NCBI GenBank assembly: GCA_023405135.1
Contig: JAEXYZ010000034.1
Coordinates: 1 to 39,673 of the forward strand
Direction: 5' to 3'
Origin: Bacillota bacterium
GTDB lineage: Bacteria; Bacillota; Bacilli; Bacillales_A; Planococcaceae
Length of the DNA stretch: 39,673 nt
Below are positions 9,007 to 18,939 of the stretch, piece by piece. Below the pieces are notes generated by a model. It saw nothing but the letters and a program-made list of their open reading frames with translations, ran no database searches and was not told the origin of the DNA. Numbering within the stretch: the stretch's first letter is position 1; each line of letters opens with the position of its first letter. Position numbers and translations under genes: made by a program.

Positions 9007-9519
9007 TTAGTATTCAATTAATGTTTTAACTGGATAATCACCAATTTTTTCGCGACCATTTAAATCATTTAATTCAATAATAAATGCGCAGCCAGCTACA
9101 ACGCCACCTAATTTTTCAATTAACTGGATTGTGGCATTTACTGTCCCACCAGTCGCTAATAAATCGTCTACAATTAATGCTTTTTGACCAGGTTTAATAG
9201 CATCTTTATGCATTGTTAAAACATCTGTGCCATACTCTAAGCCATATTCAACACGTACTACTTCACGAGGTAATTTTCCCTCTTTACGTACAGGAGCAAA
9301 GCCTACTTCAAGGGCATAGGCTACAGGACAACCAATAATAAACCCACGAGCTTCAGGACCAACAATAATATCTGCTCCTACTTCTTTTGCAAATTTTACA
9401 ATTTCATCTGTTGCATATTTGTAAGCTGCACCGTTATCCATGATTGTTGTAATGTCTCTGAAGGTAATTCCTTCTTTTGGCCAGTTTTCAACAGTTGTTA
9501 CGTATTGCTTTAAATCCAT
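9007..9519 (-). CDS. apt: Adenine phosphoribosyltransferase
   Basis: This purine-salvage enzyme converts adenine and PRPP to AMP. The 170-residue protein has the PRPP-binding loop ALIVDDLLATGGT at residues 114-126 and the adenine-site region VGPEARGF. It starts 16 bases after recJ behind AGGAGG and is probably co-transcribed with it, the usual recJ-apt-relA order of Bacillales. Confidence 0.97.
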   Translation of the reverse strand: MDLKQYVTTVENWPKEGITFRDITTIMDNGAAYKYATDEIVKFAKEVGADIIVGPEARGFIIGCPVAYALEVGFAPVRKEGKLPREVVRVEYGLEYGTDVLTMHKDAIKPGQKALIVDDLLATGGTVNATIQLIEKLGGVVAGCAFIIELNDLNGREKIGDYPVKTLIEY

Positions 9520-9535
9520 TATGAAATAATCCTCC

Positions 9536-11866
9536 TTAGGAATATTGATATTCCTTCATTCGTTCATTAAACCATTGTTTCAATTCTAAGTATGGTGTAT
9601 ACAATAGCTTTTGTTCAATCTCTAATTGTTGTACACGTTTTTTATAAATTGATGCATCGGTGAGTGAACATTTCGGTGCATCACTATTTATAGTTATCAG
9701 ACCATTCTCTATTTTAACAAATCCTAGTTCAAAAAACACGTTTGTCATAAATTTAATTACTTCTATATTTAATCCGATATGCTGTGATAATTGTTGAATA
9801 TGGTTTTGCAAATGAAACGCTGGGCGTTTTTTTAAAAACGAATAGTACCACGCAAAATGTTCTCGAGAAGGCATACCATTGAAAAATTGTGAGTCTTGCG
9901 TATAAAATACTGCATAAATTCTTTTTGGATTATAGTGCTCAATAATCTTTTCTAATACTTCAACACTTTGAGGTAAATCTAAAAGGACGATATAAGGAGA
10001 AGATGTATCTATTGTCTGCTCATTAACTAATTGAATCGGTTCTTGAATAAGTGTTTTAAAATAATCTACTGTATTTTGCTGAAATGCTAACAACGCACAC
10101 TGAGTAAGGGGAAGTGTATTAATCCATTTTTGAATAGGTTTTTTTCCTCTAAAATCATATAGTTGCCATTCATCAGTATGAACATCTGATATCATAATTT
10201 GAGGTTTTTTATTCCCTTGCCATTCATTTATTTGTAAATCCCCTACAAATGATAAATGTACACCATATGTAATTTCATCATGTAAATAACCCTTATTAAA
10301 ACCGATTGCATCAATTGTACCATGAGCATCTTCAAGCTCTAGTTTAAGGTGATTGTCAGCAGCTCCAATTTTCCGCATGGAACGCACTTGAACATTTTGT
10401 AATGCGTAGATAGGTTTTGCAAATCCCGTTCCAAATGGCGCAAGTTTTCGAATTTCCTCGATTGATTCTACTGTAATTTCGCTTACTTCTACTGGGACAT
10501 CGACTAAAAGTTTTGGCTCTAATAAATCATCCGTTAAACATTGCATTGCCAGCTCATGAAGACGTTTTCGCAACTCATCCACATGCTCCATGGCAAAGGT
10601 CATCCCTGCCGCCATCGGATGTCCACCAAAATGTGGTAGTATGTCACGATTTTTTGCAAGTTCATTATATAAATGGAATCCTTCAATACTTCGACCAGAG
10701 CCCTTTGCTGTCCCTTTTTCCGGGTCCAACGATAAAACAATAGTTGGTCGGTAATACTTCTCAACTAAACGAGAGGCTACGATTCCGATGACACCCGGGT
10801 TCCATCCTTCTTTTGCTACTACGATAACAAGAGAATTAGAAATAACAGGATTACTTTCAATTATATCAATTGCTTCCTCTGTAATCGTATGAACAATTTC
10901 TTTACGCTCAACATTCTTTTTATTTAATTGTTGCGCACCCTCTTGAGCATCTATTTCATTTTCGCTCATTAGAAAGTGTACCCCTGGATCTGCATCTCCT
11001 AATCTCCCAATGGCATTTAACCTTGGTGCAAAATAAAAACCAATCGTATCCTCATCAATTTCATGTTGTTTTACACTCGAAATTTCACATAATGCGCGAA
11101 CCCATGGATTATGAGATGCACGTAATTGTTGAATTCCTTGTTGAACGATATAACGATTTTCTCCTACTAGAGGTACTAGGTCTGCTACTGTTCCAACAGC
11201 CGCAAATTCAAATAAATGATCAGGCACTTCACCATATAGTGCATGGGCTAGTTTAAAGGCAACCCCTACCCCTGCTAGCTCACCAAAAGGATAATGACCT
11301 TCTGGCACACGAGGATGTATTATAACGTCTGCTGGAGGTAACTCTTCACCTGCTTCATGATGATCTGTTACGATGACATCCATGCCAAGTTCTTTTGCAA
11401 TACGAATCGGTTCAATTCCGCTGATTCCATTGTCGACAGTAATAATTAATTGAACGCCCTCTTCATAGGCCTTTCGAAATAAAGCTTCATGGGGGCCATA
11501 GCCATGTGTAAAACGATTAGGGATACTAAAATCTACATCAGCGCCTAAGTCTAACAACACATTTAACATGACGGTTGTACTCGTAATACCGTCTGCGTCG
11601 TAGTCACCGTATACTAAAATCTTCTCTCCATTTTCTAAGGCAGCCTCTATTCTTTCTACCGCTTCTTTCATCCCATGTAAGAGATACGGATCATGTAAAT
11701 TTTTTTCATCCATATGTAAAATTGACTTCGCATCTTCTGTAGATGTAAAGCCTCTTGCAACTAATATTTTTGCAGCGAGTGATGAAATATGTAATTCATT
11801 TTGTAATCGAGCAATATCATTTTCATCTGGTTGTTGAATAATCCATTTCTTTTTTGATTCAATCAT
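9536..11866 (-). CDS. recJ: Single-stranded-DNA-specific 5'-3' exonuclease RecJ
   Basis: RecJ degrades single-stranded DNA in recombination and mismatch/base excision repair. The 776-residue protein has DHH-family motifs GDYDADG (87-93) and DHH (168-170), the DHHA1 part with GGHPMAAGM near 408, an OB-type DNA-binding region (about 455-570), and the additional C-terminal domain found in Firmicutes RecJ. The ATG is preceded by GGAAGTGAG. It heads the recJ-apt transcript. Confidence 0.95.
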   Translation of the reverse strand: MIESKKKWIIQQPDENDIARLQNELHISSLAAKILVARGFTSTEDAKSILHMDEKNLHDPYLLHGMKEAVERIEAALENGEKILVYGDYDADGITSTTVMLNVLLDLGADVDFSIPNRFTHGYGPHEALFRKAYEEGVQLIITVDNGISGIEPIRIAKELGMDVIVTDHHEAGEELPPADVIIHPRVPEGHYPFGELAGVGVAFKLAHALYGEVPDHLFEFAAVGTVADLVPLVGENRYIVQQGIQQLRASHNPWVRALCEISSVKQHEIDEDTIGFYFAPRLNAIGRLGDADPGVHFLMSENEIDAQEGAQQLNKKNVERKEIVHTITEEAIDIIESNPVISNSLVIVVAKEGWNPGVIGIVASRLVEKYYRPTIVLSLDPEKGTAKGSGRSIEGFHLYNELAKNRDILPHFGGHPMAAGMTFAMEHVDELRKRLHELAMQCLTDDLLEPKLLVDVPVEVSEITVESIEEIRKLAPFGTGFAKPIYALQNVQVRSMRKIGAADNHLKLELEDAHGTIDAIGFNKGYLHDEITYGVHLSFVGDLQINEWQGNKKPQIMISDVHTDEWQLYDFRGKKPIQKWINTLPLTQCALLAFQQNTVDYFKTLIQEPIQLVNEQTIDTSSPYIVLLDLPQSVEVLEKIIEHYNPKRIYAVFYTQDSQFFNGMPSREHFAWYYSFLKKRPAFHLQNHIQQLSQHIGLNIEVIKFMTNVFFELGFVKIENGLITINSDAPKCSLTDASIYKKRVQQLEIEQKLLYTPYLELKQWFNERMKEYQYS

Positions 11867-12043
11867 TTTCTCACTTCCTTAACTCTATTATTATAACGGA
11901 ATTTATCACAGACTACTAATCCAGATAAAGGTTGGATAAAAATAAAATAGAGCAGTTTCTGATTGTATTTGTGACAAAACGAAGCACTTCGACAAATGCA
12001 CTCGCTGCCTTCCACTCCAATCAACATATATTAGTCTAAATAA

Positions 12044-12084
12044 AGAAAAATCTGCTCATTTCATAAAATTAAAATGAGCAGATT
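12044..12084 (-). terminator. Terminator of secDF
   Basis: A perfect 13-bp stem, 12049-12061 with 12072-12084, is followed on the minus strand by TTTTTCTTT. The rest of the secDF-recJ gap (11867-12043) shows no gene. Confidence 0.9.
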
Positions 12085-12129
12085 CTTATCACCATGTATG
12101 TGAATCATTTTCAGGAAAAACAGTTTTCA

Positions 12130-14397
12130 TTAAACAACTGGCTCGTCTGAACCCCATTGTTTTTTCTCTTTTTTCTCAACAACAGCGCCTTTTTTGTCCA
12201 TTTCACGGCATTTTAATGTATACCAAATTTGAGCCGCAATACAAATTGACGAATACATACCAGTTACTAAACCAATAAGCAATGCAATTGAGAAGTTACG
12301 GATAGCAGGTGCGCCGAAGATTAATAATGCTACTACAACAATAATTACAGTTAAAACTGTATTAATTGAACGAGTCATCGTTTGACGTAGTGATTTATTT
12401 ACGATTTCTGCAAGTTCTTCTTTTGTAGCAATTTTTTCTTTTCGATCTATGTTTTCACGAATACGGTCAAATGTAACAATCGTATCATTAATCGAGTAAC
12501 CTACAATCGTTAAGATGGCGGCAATAAACGTAATATCTACTTCTAAACGTAAGAAGCTGAAAATAGCTACCATAAAGAAAACATCATGTAGTAACGATAC
12601 AATTGCACCGACACCCATGCGCCATTCGAAACGGAAGGCAACATAAATAATTATTCCTAGAGCAGCTATTGCTAAGGCATAAATCGCATTTTTAACTAAC
12701 TCACGACCAACAGTTGGAGAAACAGTGCTTATACTTGGTTCGTGACCATAATCCTTTGTTACAGCAGATTTTAAATCTAAAATTTCTTGTTGATTTAAGT
12801 CATCCTTAAACGTAACAACCGCTGTATTTTGTTCCTCACCTGAAATTATAATTTTTTCTGATGGGAATCCGATTTTCTCTAAATAATCATTCATTTCCTC
12901 TTGGGTTGTTTGTTGTTCCGTTAAAATTTCAACACGTGTACCACTAGAGAAATCAATACCTAAATTTAATTTAAAGATACTTATAATAACGACACCAACA
13001 ATTAAGATTATTAAAGATAACGTATAGAACTTTTTACGGTTATGAACGAAATCAAAACGATCAAAATTCGTTGATAAATCTAATGACTCCAATCCTTCTG
13101 AAACATCATGGATTTTTGATTTTTTAACACCGAATAAAAATGGACTTGTAAAGTACCCACTCTTTACAAGAAGTCCGCCTAATACACGAGACAACCAAAC
13201 AGCAGTTACAAAGCTTAGTATAATTGAAATCATTAATGTTGTTGCAAACCCTTTAACAGAGCTTGTACCAAAATAGAATAATACGACTGCAGCAAGTAGC
13301 GTTGTTAATTGCGCATCAATAATGGCTGACATCGACTGTCTCGAACCAAGATTGTACGCTTCTTTAATTGATTTACCGACCCGTAGTTCTTCTCGAATAC
13401 GTTCAGCAGTTAAAATGTTTGCGTCGACAGCCATACCTATACCAAGCACAAGGGCAGCGATACCTGGTAATGTTAGCACTGCGTTTATCGCATTAAATAC
13501 TACTAAAACTAAGTAAGTAAATACTGTTAGTGTAATAATTGAAATAAATCCAGGTAGTCGGTAATAGAAAAGCATAAATACAAATATAATAAGTACCCCT
13601 ATTACACTTGCAAATACTGTACTTTTTAATGCTTGTTCACCAAACTGTGCTCCAACAGATGTGGAATAAATTTCAGTTAATTTTACAGGTAAAGCACCTG
13701 CATTTAATACACTTGCAAATTCTTTTGTTTCTTGAACTGTAAAGCTACCACTAATCATTACGTCCGTTGTATTTAAAACTTGATTAACAGATGCTGCTGA
13801 AACAAATTTTGGATCTGGTTTAGTTGCTTCAGCTTTGTATGAGTCTACACCTTCTTCAAAATCCAACCATACAACTAAAAGATTTTCTCCAGCGGGCATT
13901 TTAGAAATTTTTTCTGTTACTTCAGCAAATTTCGAAGCATCTTTTAATGTAAGTGTAACGATAGGTCGGTTTTGCTGGTCAAATGATGGAGCAGCTCCCC
14001 CCTCAACCAAATCAGTTCCATCTAGTAAAATGTTGTCATTTACATCTCGGAAAGTTAAATTTGCTGTACTTGATAGTAATTCTCGGGCAGATGATTGATC
14101 ATCGATACCAGCTAGCTGAACACGGATTCGATCTTTTCCTTCTACCTGTATACTAGGCTCACTTACACCAAATTGATTAATTCGATTGGAAAGTGCCGTT
14201 GTAGTATCCGTCAAAACACTATCTGTAATTTCTTGTCCTTTTGCAAGAGGTTCTACTTCATATAAAACTTCAAATCCACCTTGTAAATCTAAGCCGAGCT
14301 TTATATCCTTTAAAACTCCTTGAACAGTTGTACCCATCGCAGCAAATAATACGATTGTAATTAGTACAAAAGTAAGTATGCGGCTTTTTAACTTCAT
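12130..14397 (-). CDS. secDF: Fused protein translocase subunit SecDF
   Basis: SecDF is a proton-driven membrane partner of SecYEG that helps pull exported proteins across the membrane. In this 755-residue protein SecD (about 1-420) and SecF (about 445-735) are fused, as in Bacillus. Visible: an N-terminal membrane anchor, GLDLQGG near residue 36, a large extracytoplasmic domain, the SecD segment GMAVDANILTAERIREE, then the SecF opening (LNLGIDFSSGTRVEI) and GYSINDTIVTFDRIRE. About 12 membrane helices are expected. It lies next to comN and spoVB, the B. subtilis order; yajC, another Sec accessory, is nearby. Confidence 0.96.
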   Translation of the reverse strand: MKLKSRILTFVLITIVLFAAMGTTVQGVLKDIKLGLDLQGGFEVLYEVEPLAKGQEITDSVLTDTTTALSNRINQFGVSEPSIQVEGKDRIRVQLAGIDDQSSARELLSSTANLTFRDVNDNILLDGTDLVEGGAAPSFDQQNRPIVTLTLKDASKFAEVTEKISKMPAGENLLVVWLDFEEGVDSYKAEATKPDPKFVSAASVNQVLNTTDVMISGSFTVQETKEFASVLNAGALPVKLTEIYSTSVGAQFGEQALKSTVFASVIGVLIIFVFMLFYYRLPGFISIITLTVFTYLVLVVFNAINAVLTLPGIAALVLGIGMAVDANILTAERIREELRVGKSIKEAYNLGSRQSMSAIIDAQLTTLLAAVVLFYFGTSSVKGFATTLMISIILSFVTAVWLSRVLGGLLVKSGYFTSPFLFGVKKSKIHDVSEGLESLDLSTNFDRFDFVHNRKKFYTLSLIILIVGVVIISIFKLNLGIDFSSGTRVEILTEQQTTQEEMNDYLEKIGFPSEKIIISGEEQNTAVVTFKDDLNQQEILDLKSAVTKDYGHEPSISTVSPTVGRELVKNAIYALAIAALGIIIYVAFRFEWRMGVGAIVSLLHDVFFMVAIFSFLRLEVDITFIAAILTIVGYSINDTIVTFDRIRENIDRKEKIATKEELAEIVNKSLRQTMTRSINTVLTVIIVVVALLIFGAPAIRNFSIALLIGLVTGMYSSICIAAQIWYTLKCREMDKKGAVVEKKEKKQWGSDEPVV

Positions 14398-14421
14398 TTA
14401 ATTGTCCTCCTCAAGATTTGC

Positions 14422-14441
14422 GTATACCCCGCTTTGTATAC
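14422..14441. repeat. GTATAC inverted repeat upstream of secDF
   Basis: Two GTATAC hexamers (14422-14427, 14436-14441) flank an 8-base GC-rich spacer about 20 bases before the secDF start. It could be a regulator site or a small RNA hairpin. No regulator is recognised. Confidence 0.35.
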
Positions 14442-14443
14442 AC

Positions 14444-14462
14444 AAAAAACGCATGAAGCGTT
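14444..14462 (-). terminator. Weak terminator-like hairpin between comN and secDF
   Basis: AACGC (14448-14452) pairs with GCGTT (14458-14462), followed on the minus strand by a T-run. The stem is only 5 bp, so it may terminate comN transcripts partially or not at all. Confidence 0.35.
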
Positions 14463-14588
14463 CTCTTTCAAAAATAATTCAAAATGCATAAATTTTAAAA
14501 TGATTTAAACTAATTAAATCACTATTCTTATGTAACAAATTTATTATGAGTTACCTTTGTCTAGCTGTCAAACCGAATCCTCTAGAAA

Positions 14589-14906
14589 TTATTCCTTTTC
14601 CTTCGAATAATTAGGTGCTAATAACAGTTGTAATTCCTCTTTTGTTACTTCTTGAAACCAATTTGTTGTTTGGTATTGTTGAATTTGAAAATAGCTTACT
14701 ATTTCGGACGGTTTTATTGAATAGATTGTTTCAACGATTTCAAATAACCGAAGTTCTTCAACTCTTTTTTTTCTCCATTTTTTACGAAGACAAAAATTCC
14801 ATATTTCTTCTATTGTAATTCCATCATACTGATAATACGTTATTTCATCCAATTTGCTTTGTAATACTGGTAAAACTTTATTGTATAGCTGTTCGTACTG
14901 AATCAT
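14589..14906 (-). CDS. comN: Post-transcriptional regulator ComN-like protein
   Basis: The 105-residue cytoplasmic protein resembles B. subtilis ComN (YrzD), which acts on the comE message and localises to division sites and poles through DivIVA. The EEIWNFCLRKKWRKK stretch (about residues 30-45 of the chosen frame) and the position between secDF and spoVB support this. The reading frame extends to a GTG at 14915, but GGGGTG lies six bases before ATG 14906, so that start is taken. It is divergent from spoVB. The identification rests on synteny and pattern, not on a catalytic motif. Confidence 0.75.
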   Translation of the reverse strand: MIQYEQLYNKVLPVLQSKLDEITYYQYDGITIEEIWNFCLRKKWRKKRVEELRLFEIVETIYSIKPSEIVSYFQIQQYQTTNWFQEVTKEELQLLLAPNYSKEKE

Positions 14907-14998
14907 AACAATCACCCCAACCAGTAGTTTTAACTAGCAACGTCCAAGCATACAAATATTGTATCTGATATTTATGGAAATGAGAAGGGATTGAATTA

Positions 14999-16516
14999 AT
15001 GGGATCTTTTGTAAAGGGAACTATTTTTTTAACGTTTGTTATTTTCTTGTCGAAGTTATTTGGCTTTATATATAGAATTCAATTTATGAGGATTGCCGGG
15101 GAAGAAGCTGTCGGTATATACATGACCTCCTACCCAGCCTTTGTATTTTTCATTTCAGTATTACAATTAGGTATTCCAATTGCGGTTGCAAAAATAATAG
15201 CAGAACTACATGCTAAAAGAAGAGATGGACAACTAAAGTCTGTAATGAAAACAGCTTCAAGATGGTCCATCGTATCAATCATTCTTTTCACACCAATACT
15301 TTATTTCTTTATACCATATTTGGCGGGCACCCTTTTACATAATGAAGCTACAAAGTTAACTCTTTATATTGCTTTAGGTGCTGTACCAATCGTAGTATTA
15401 TCTGGACTTTTCCGAGGTTATTTACAAGGTATTGCCGTTATTTCAGCAACAGCTTGGTCTCAAATGTTAGAGCAAGTTGTTCGAATCGGATTAATCACAT
15501 TCTTATTACCATTTTTCGCAACACCAGATAATCCTGCTACTACTGCAGCCTATGCAATGGGAATTACTGGCATTGGCGAACTGTTCTCTTTAATTTATTT
15601 ATATCTTCATTACAATCTGAAGAAAAAAAGACCGAAGCCTTCAGACTCTACAAAGGCTTATCCAACAATGCCATTACTACGTATCGCAGTACCTTCTGCA
15701 GGTAGCCGACTATTTGGAACATTTACATGGTTTTTAGAACCAATCGTCTTCTTGAAAGCTCTTACAGTAGCGGGCGTTACGGCGACTGGAGCAACAACTT
15801 TATACGGAATTATTTCAGGTGTGCATATACCCTTACTGTTATTCCCATCATTTATTCCAAACGCACTTGCTATAGTTCTTATTCCGGCAGTTAGTGATGC
15901 AGTAGCGCGAAGCAACCATAAATTATTAAATGAGCGAATTGGAATTTCCTTGCGCTTATCTTCTTTAATTGGCTGTTATGCAGCGACTTATTTTTTCCTA
16001 CATGGTGATGAGCTAGCAATGAGACTTTTCCACCTTGAAGAAAATAAAGGATTTATGCGCATACTTGCACCAATATTTTATTTTTATTATATTCAAAGTC
16101 CGCTTCATTCGATATTACAAGCTGTTGATGAAGCTCGACCTGCAATGATGAATTCTATTTATGGTGGACTTGGAAAACTGTTTGTCATGTTTGTACTAGC
16201 TTCTCAACCGTTTATTCAAGAACGCGGTGCCATTATTGCGATTGGATTTGGAGTTTTAATTACATCCTTTTTACATATCGCCACACTTCGAGGACATAAA
16301 ATGATTAGCGCTGGTTTCCGCTTCTTCGCAGTTCCGTACGGAATTTTTATTGTTACATGTATCATTCAGTCGTTTATTTTACCAAAATTACCGTTTGATT
16401 TTTGGACAAATAGTGCATTTACGGTAATTGTTCTAACTTTACTGCTTATACTAACGAACCAATTTAAATGGAGTGATTTTAACTATTTAAGATCGATTCT
16501 TTCTCGTCGTGTTTAA
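14999..16516 (+). CDS. spoVB: Stage V sporulation protein B-type lipid flippase
   Basis: A 505-residue polytopic membrane protein of the MOP/MurJ flippase superfamily, with about 12-14 hydrophobic segments spread over its length and the opening KGTIFLTFVIFLSKLFGFIYR typical of SpoVB. SpoVB is needed for spore cortex peptidoglycan synthesis, probably moving lipid-linked precursors. It sits opposite comN, as in B. subtilis. AGAAGGG precedes the ATG. Paralogues of this family also export polysaccharides, but the neighbourhood favours SpoVB. Its last 30 bases overlap the convergent gene downstream. Confidence 0.88.
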   Translation: MGSFVKGTIFLTFVIFLSKLFGFIYRIQFMRIAGEEAVGIYMTSYPAFVFFISVLQLGIPIAVAKIIAELHAKRRDGQLKSVMKTASRWSIVSIILFTPILYFFIPYLAGTLLHNEATKLTLYIALGAVPIVVLSGLFRGYLQGIAVISATAWSQMLEQVVRIGLITFLLPFFATPDNPATTAAYAMGITGIGELFSLIYLYLHYNLKKKRPKPSDSTKAYPTMPLLRIAVPSAGSRLFGTFTWFLEPIVFLKALTVAGVTATGATTLYGIISGVHIPLLLFPSFIPNALAIVLIPAVSDAVARSNHKLLNERIGISLRLSSLIGCYAATYFFLHGDELAMRLFHLEENKGFMRILAPIFYFYYIQSPLHSILQAVDEARPAMMNSIYGGLGKLFVMFVLASQPFIQERGAIIAIGFGVLITSFLHIATLRGHKMISAGFRFFAVPYGIFIVTCIIQSFILPKLPFDFWTNSAFTVIVLTLLLILTNQFKWSDFNYLRSILSRRV

Positions 16517-17137
16517 TTGCACATGAAATTCACTATTTTCATAACAGCAATAAAATATATCTTTAATATCTTGATAACCCATCTTATATAAATTTTCAAT
16601 AAGCCAATCTTCATCCTGTTCTATAAGCTTTAAATGTTTATCCACAATTTCACCATCAACAATAAGTGGTAAAATAAGTGGATCTTCATTTTTTAAAAAG
16701 ATAGATAATTTTCCTGAAGGCTCTAAAAAAGCATACGCAACATTTTGAATCGAGGGGATTCTTTCTTCACGCATTTGTTGAAATAAGTCATCTAAATTGT
16801 ACCTTTGCTTTTTCATCTCTTCTTGATTGATGACACCATCACGAATAATAATAGAAGGATCCCCATCAATTACGTCACGTAATTTTTTACTTTTTAAGGT
16901 CAAAAGTGAGTTTAAATATTGAATCGCTAATAAAATAATAATAGGTAATATACTTTCAAATATTGGTTTATCTACACCTTCTATAGCAAATGCGACACAC
17001 TCTGCTATTAAAACAAATACGACTAAATCCATAATACTTAATTCGCCGACTTCTCTTTTTCCCATTAGGCGAAATACAATTAAAATAAATATATATAAAA
17101 ATACTGTCCTTATAAGGAGTTCCCAATACACTTCCAT
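16487..17137 (-). CDS. DUF421/YetF-family membrane protein (YrbG-like)
   Basis: The protein has three N-terminal membrane helices (about residues 5-80) and a soluble C-terminal domain with the YetF-type pattern GDPSIIIRDGVI, NLDDLFQQMR and VAYAFLEPSGKLS. YetF-family proteins occur in Bacillus spore membranes; the biochemical role is not established. By position it corresponds to B. subtilis YrbG. The frame extends upstream to 17170; ATG at 17137 (MEVYWELL) is preceded by AAAGGA at eight bases, and 17146 is an alternative. Its 3' end overlaps spoVB by 30 bases tail to tail. Confidence 0.85.
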   Translation of the reverse strand: MEVYWELLIRTVFLYIFILIVFRLMGKREVGELSIMDLVVFVLIAECVAFAIEGVDKPIFESILPIIILLAIQYLNSLLTLKSKKLRDVIDGDPSIIIRDGVINQEEMKKQRYNLDDLFQQMREERIPSIQNVAYAFLEPSGKLSIFLKNEDPLILPLIVDGEIVDKHLKLIEQDEDWLIENLYKMGYQDIKDIFYCCYENSEFHVQLNTTRKNRS

Positions 17138-17225
17138 AGCCCCCATCCTTTCTCCACACATTGTAGGCACATCGATTCGTAACTATTCATTTAATTGGTG
17201 AGTCTTTCGTCCAAGATTTTATGAA

Positions 17226-17272
17226 AATAAAAAGCTTACTAATTTGGAACTTGTCCAATTTAGTAAGCTTTT
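17226..17272 (-). terminator. Terminator after yajC
   Basis: An 18-bp near-perfect stem (17231-17248 with 17254-17271) is followed on the minus strand by TTTATTTT. It ends the queA-tgt-yajC direction of transcription before the YetF-type gene. Confidence 0.88.
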
Positions 17273-17284
17273 AGTATATACAGA

Positions 17285-17548
17285 TTAATCTGTAATTACC
17301 CGTCCAATTGCTTGACGCTCAAATTTTAAACGCGTATTTCCGTCAACAATAATAACTACTGCTGAATCCTCGATTGCATCTACTTCACCATGTAGACCAC
17401 CAATCGTTACTACTTTATCTCCGCGCTTTAAGCTACTTTGCATTTGTGCAGTTGCTTTTTGCCTTTTTTGTGCGGGTCTAATTAAAATAAACCACATCGC
17501 AACGAACATTATAAGTATTGGTAATAAACCTAAAAATGAATCTCCCAT
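17285..17548 (-). CDS. yajC: Preprotein translocase accessory subunit YajC
   Basis: The 87-residue single-pass membrane protein has an N-terminal helix (about 5-22, LLPILIMFVAMWFILIRP) and a small cytoplasmic domain with KRGDKVVTIGGLHGEV, the YajC signature. YajC associates with SecDF. AGGAGG precedes the ATG. It lies after tgt, the widespread queA-tgt-yajC order. Confidence 0.96.
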   Translation of the reverse strand: MGDSFLGLLPILIMFVAMWFILIRPAQKRQKATAQMQSSLKRGDKVVTIGGLHGEVDAIEDSAVVIIVDGNTRLKFERQAIGRVITD

Positions 17549-17703
17549 TAAATATAACCTCCTTTCAAAATCTCACTTATTAAGTATAGTATAAATCGAG
17601 TAGAAAAAGCGATTTGAAACTATTATTTTTATGAAAATAATCATATTTTTTTCAAAACTACTAAAAATTTAAAGTTATTTCTTCAAATCAAATTTCAATA
17701 TCC

Positions 17704-18849
17704 TTAGAAGTTTTTTGCATCTGGTTTGTTAAACCCATATTTTTCAAAAAATTCTTCTCGGAAATCGCCAAGTCGATCTTCACGAATTGCTTGTCTAACT
17801 TGTTCCATTAATTTCAGTAGGAAATGTAAATTATGATATGTCGTTAAACGGATTCCAAATGTCTCTTCTGTACGAATAAGGTGGCGAACATAAGCACGCG
17901 TATAATTTTTACATGTATAGCAATCACATTCCGGATCAATCGGACCAAAGTCGCGGGCATATTTCGCATTTTTTACTACTAATCGACCTTCAGACGTCAT
18001 TAGCGTACCATTGCGTGCAATCCGAGTAGGTAGTACACAGTCAAACATATCAATTCCCCGAATAGCTCCATCGATTAGGGAATCCGGTGAACCAACACCC
18101 ATTAAATAACGTGGTTTATTTGCGGGTAATAACGGTGTCGTATATTCAAGCATACGATTCATTATATCTTTAGGTTCTCCAACTGAAAGTCCACCAACAG
18201 CATAGCCTGGTAAATCTAGTTCAACTAAAGCTTCGGCTGATCGTTTACGCAGTTCTTCAAATTCCCCACCTTGAACGATACCAAAAAGGGCTTGATCTTC
18301 TGGTCGTTGATGCGCTTCTTTGCAACGCTTAGCCCAACGTGTTGTACGGTCTACTGAATCTAACATGTAGTCATAAGTTGCTGGATAAGGAGGACATTCA
18401 TCAAAAGCCATCATAATATCTGATCCTAAATCATTTTGAATTTCCATCGCTTTTTCTGGACTTAAGAAAAGTTTATCGCCATTTAAATGATTGCGGAAAT
18501 GAACGCCGTCTTCTTCAATTTTACGAAAATCGCTTAATGAAAAAACTTGAAACCCTCCCGAATCAGTTAAAATTGGACGATCCCAATTCATGAACTTATG
18601 AAGACCTCCAGCTTCTTTAATAATATCGTTACCAGGTCGAAGCCATAGATGATACGTATTCGATAAAATAATACCCGCATTCATTTCTTTTAATTCTTCT
18701 GGCGACATTGTTTTAACTGTCGCTTGAGTACCAACAGGCATAAATGCTGGTGTCTCAAAAGAACCATGTGGCGTATGAACAATTCCAAGTCTAGCACCTG
18801 TTTGCTTACAAGTTTTTATTAATTCATATGTTACTGCTGGTTTTGTCAT
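17704..18849 (-). CDS. tgt: tRNA-guanine transglycosylase
   Basis: Tgt swaps guanine-34 for preQ1 in the anticodons of tRNA-Asp, -Asn, -His and -Tyr, a step in queuosine synthesis. The 381-residue protein has the substrate-site motif DSGGFQVFSL (Asp96), the nucleophile region RGIDMFDCVLPTR, and the zinc site CDCYTCKNY with a downstream His. The SD site (AGAGG) is about 13 bases from the ATG, rather far. It follows queA by 132 bases; the spacer contains a GC-rich hairpin. Confidence 0.97.
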   Translation of the reverse strand: MTKPAVTYELIKTCKQTGARLGIVHTPHGSFETPAFMPVGTQATVKTMSPEELKEMNAGIILSNTYHLWLRPGNDIIKEAGGLHKFMNWDRPILTDSGGFQVFSLSDFRKIEEDGVHFRNHLNGDKLFLSPEKAMEIQNDLGSDIMMAFDECPPYPATYDYMLDSVDRTTRWAKRCKEAHQRPEDQALFGIVQGGEFEELRKRSAEALVELDLPGYAVGGLSVGEPKDIMNRMLEYTTPLLPANKPRYLMGVGSPDSLIDGAIRGIDMFDCVLPTRIARNGTLMTSEGRLVVKNAKYARDFGPIDPECDCYTCKNYTRAYVRHLIRTEETFGIRLTTYHNLHFLLKLMEQVRQAIREDRLGDFREEFFEKYGFNKPDAKNF

Positions 18850-18882
18850 ATTTTATTTATTTCCTCTCTCTAAGAAAAGCCC

Positions 18883-18939
18883 AAGCGCATGGCTTACCGC
18901 ATTAGTAAAAAACCAATCGATTAGGCAACCGCTTGCGCT
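18883..18939 (-). repeat. Hairpin in the queA-tgt spacer
   Basis: AAGCGCA (18883-18889) and TGCGCT (18934-18939) pair as the base of an imperfect stem-loop, with further short GGTT/AGCC-type pairing inside. There is no T-run right after it on the minus strand. Role unknown; it may shape the queA-tgt message. Confidence 0.35.
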
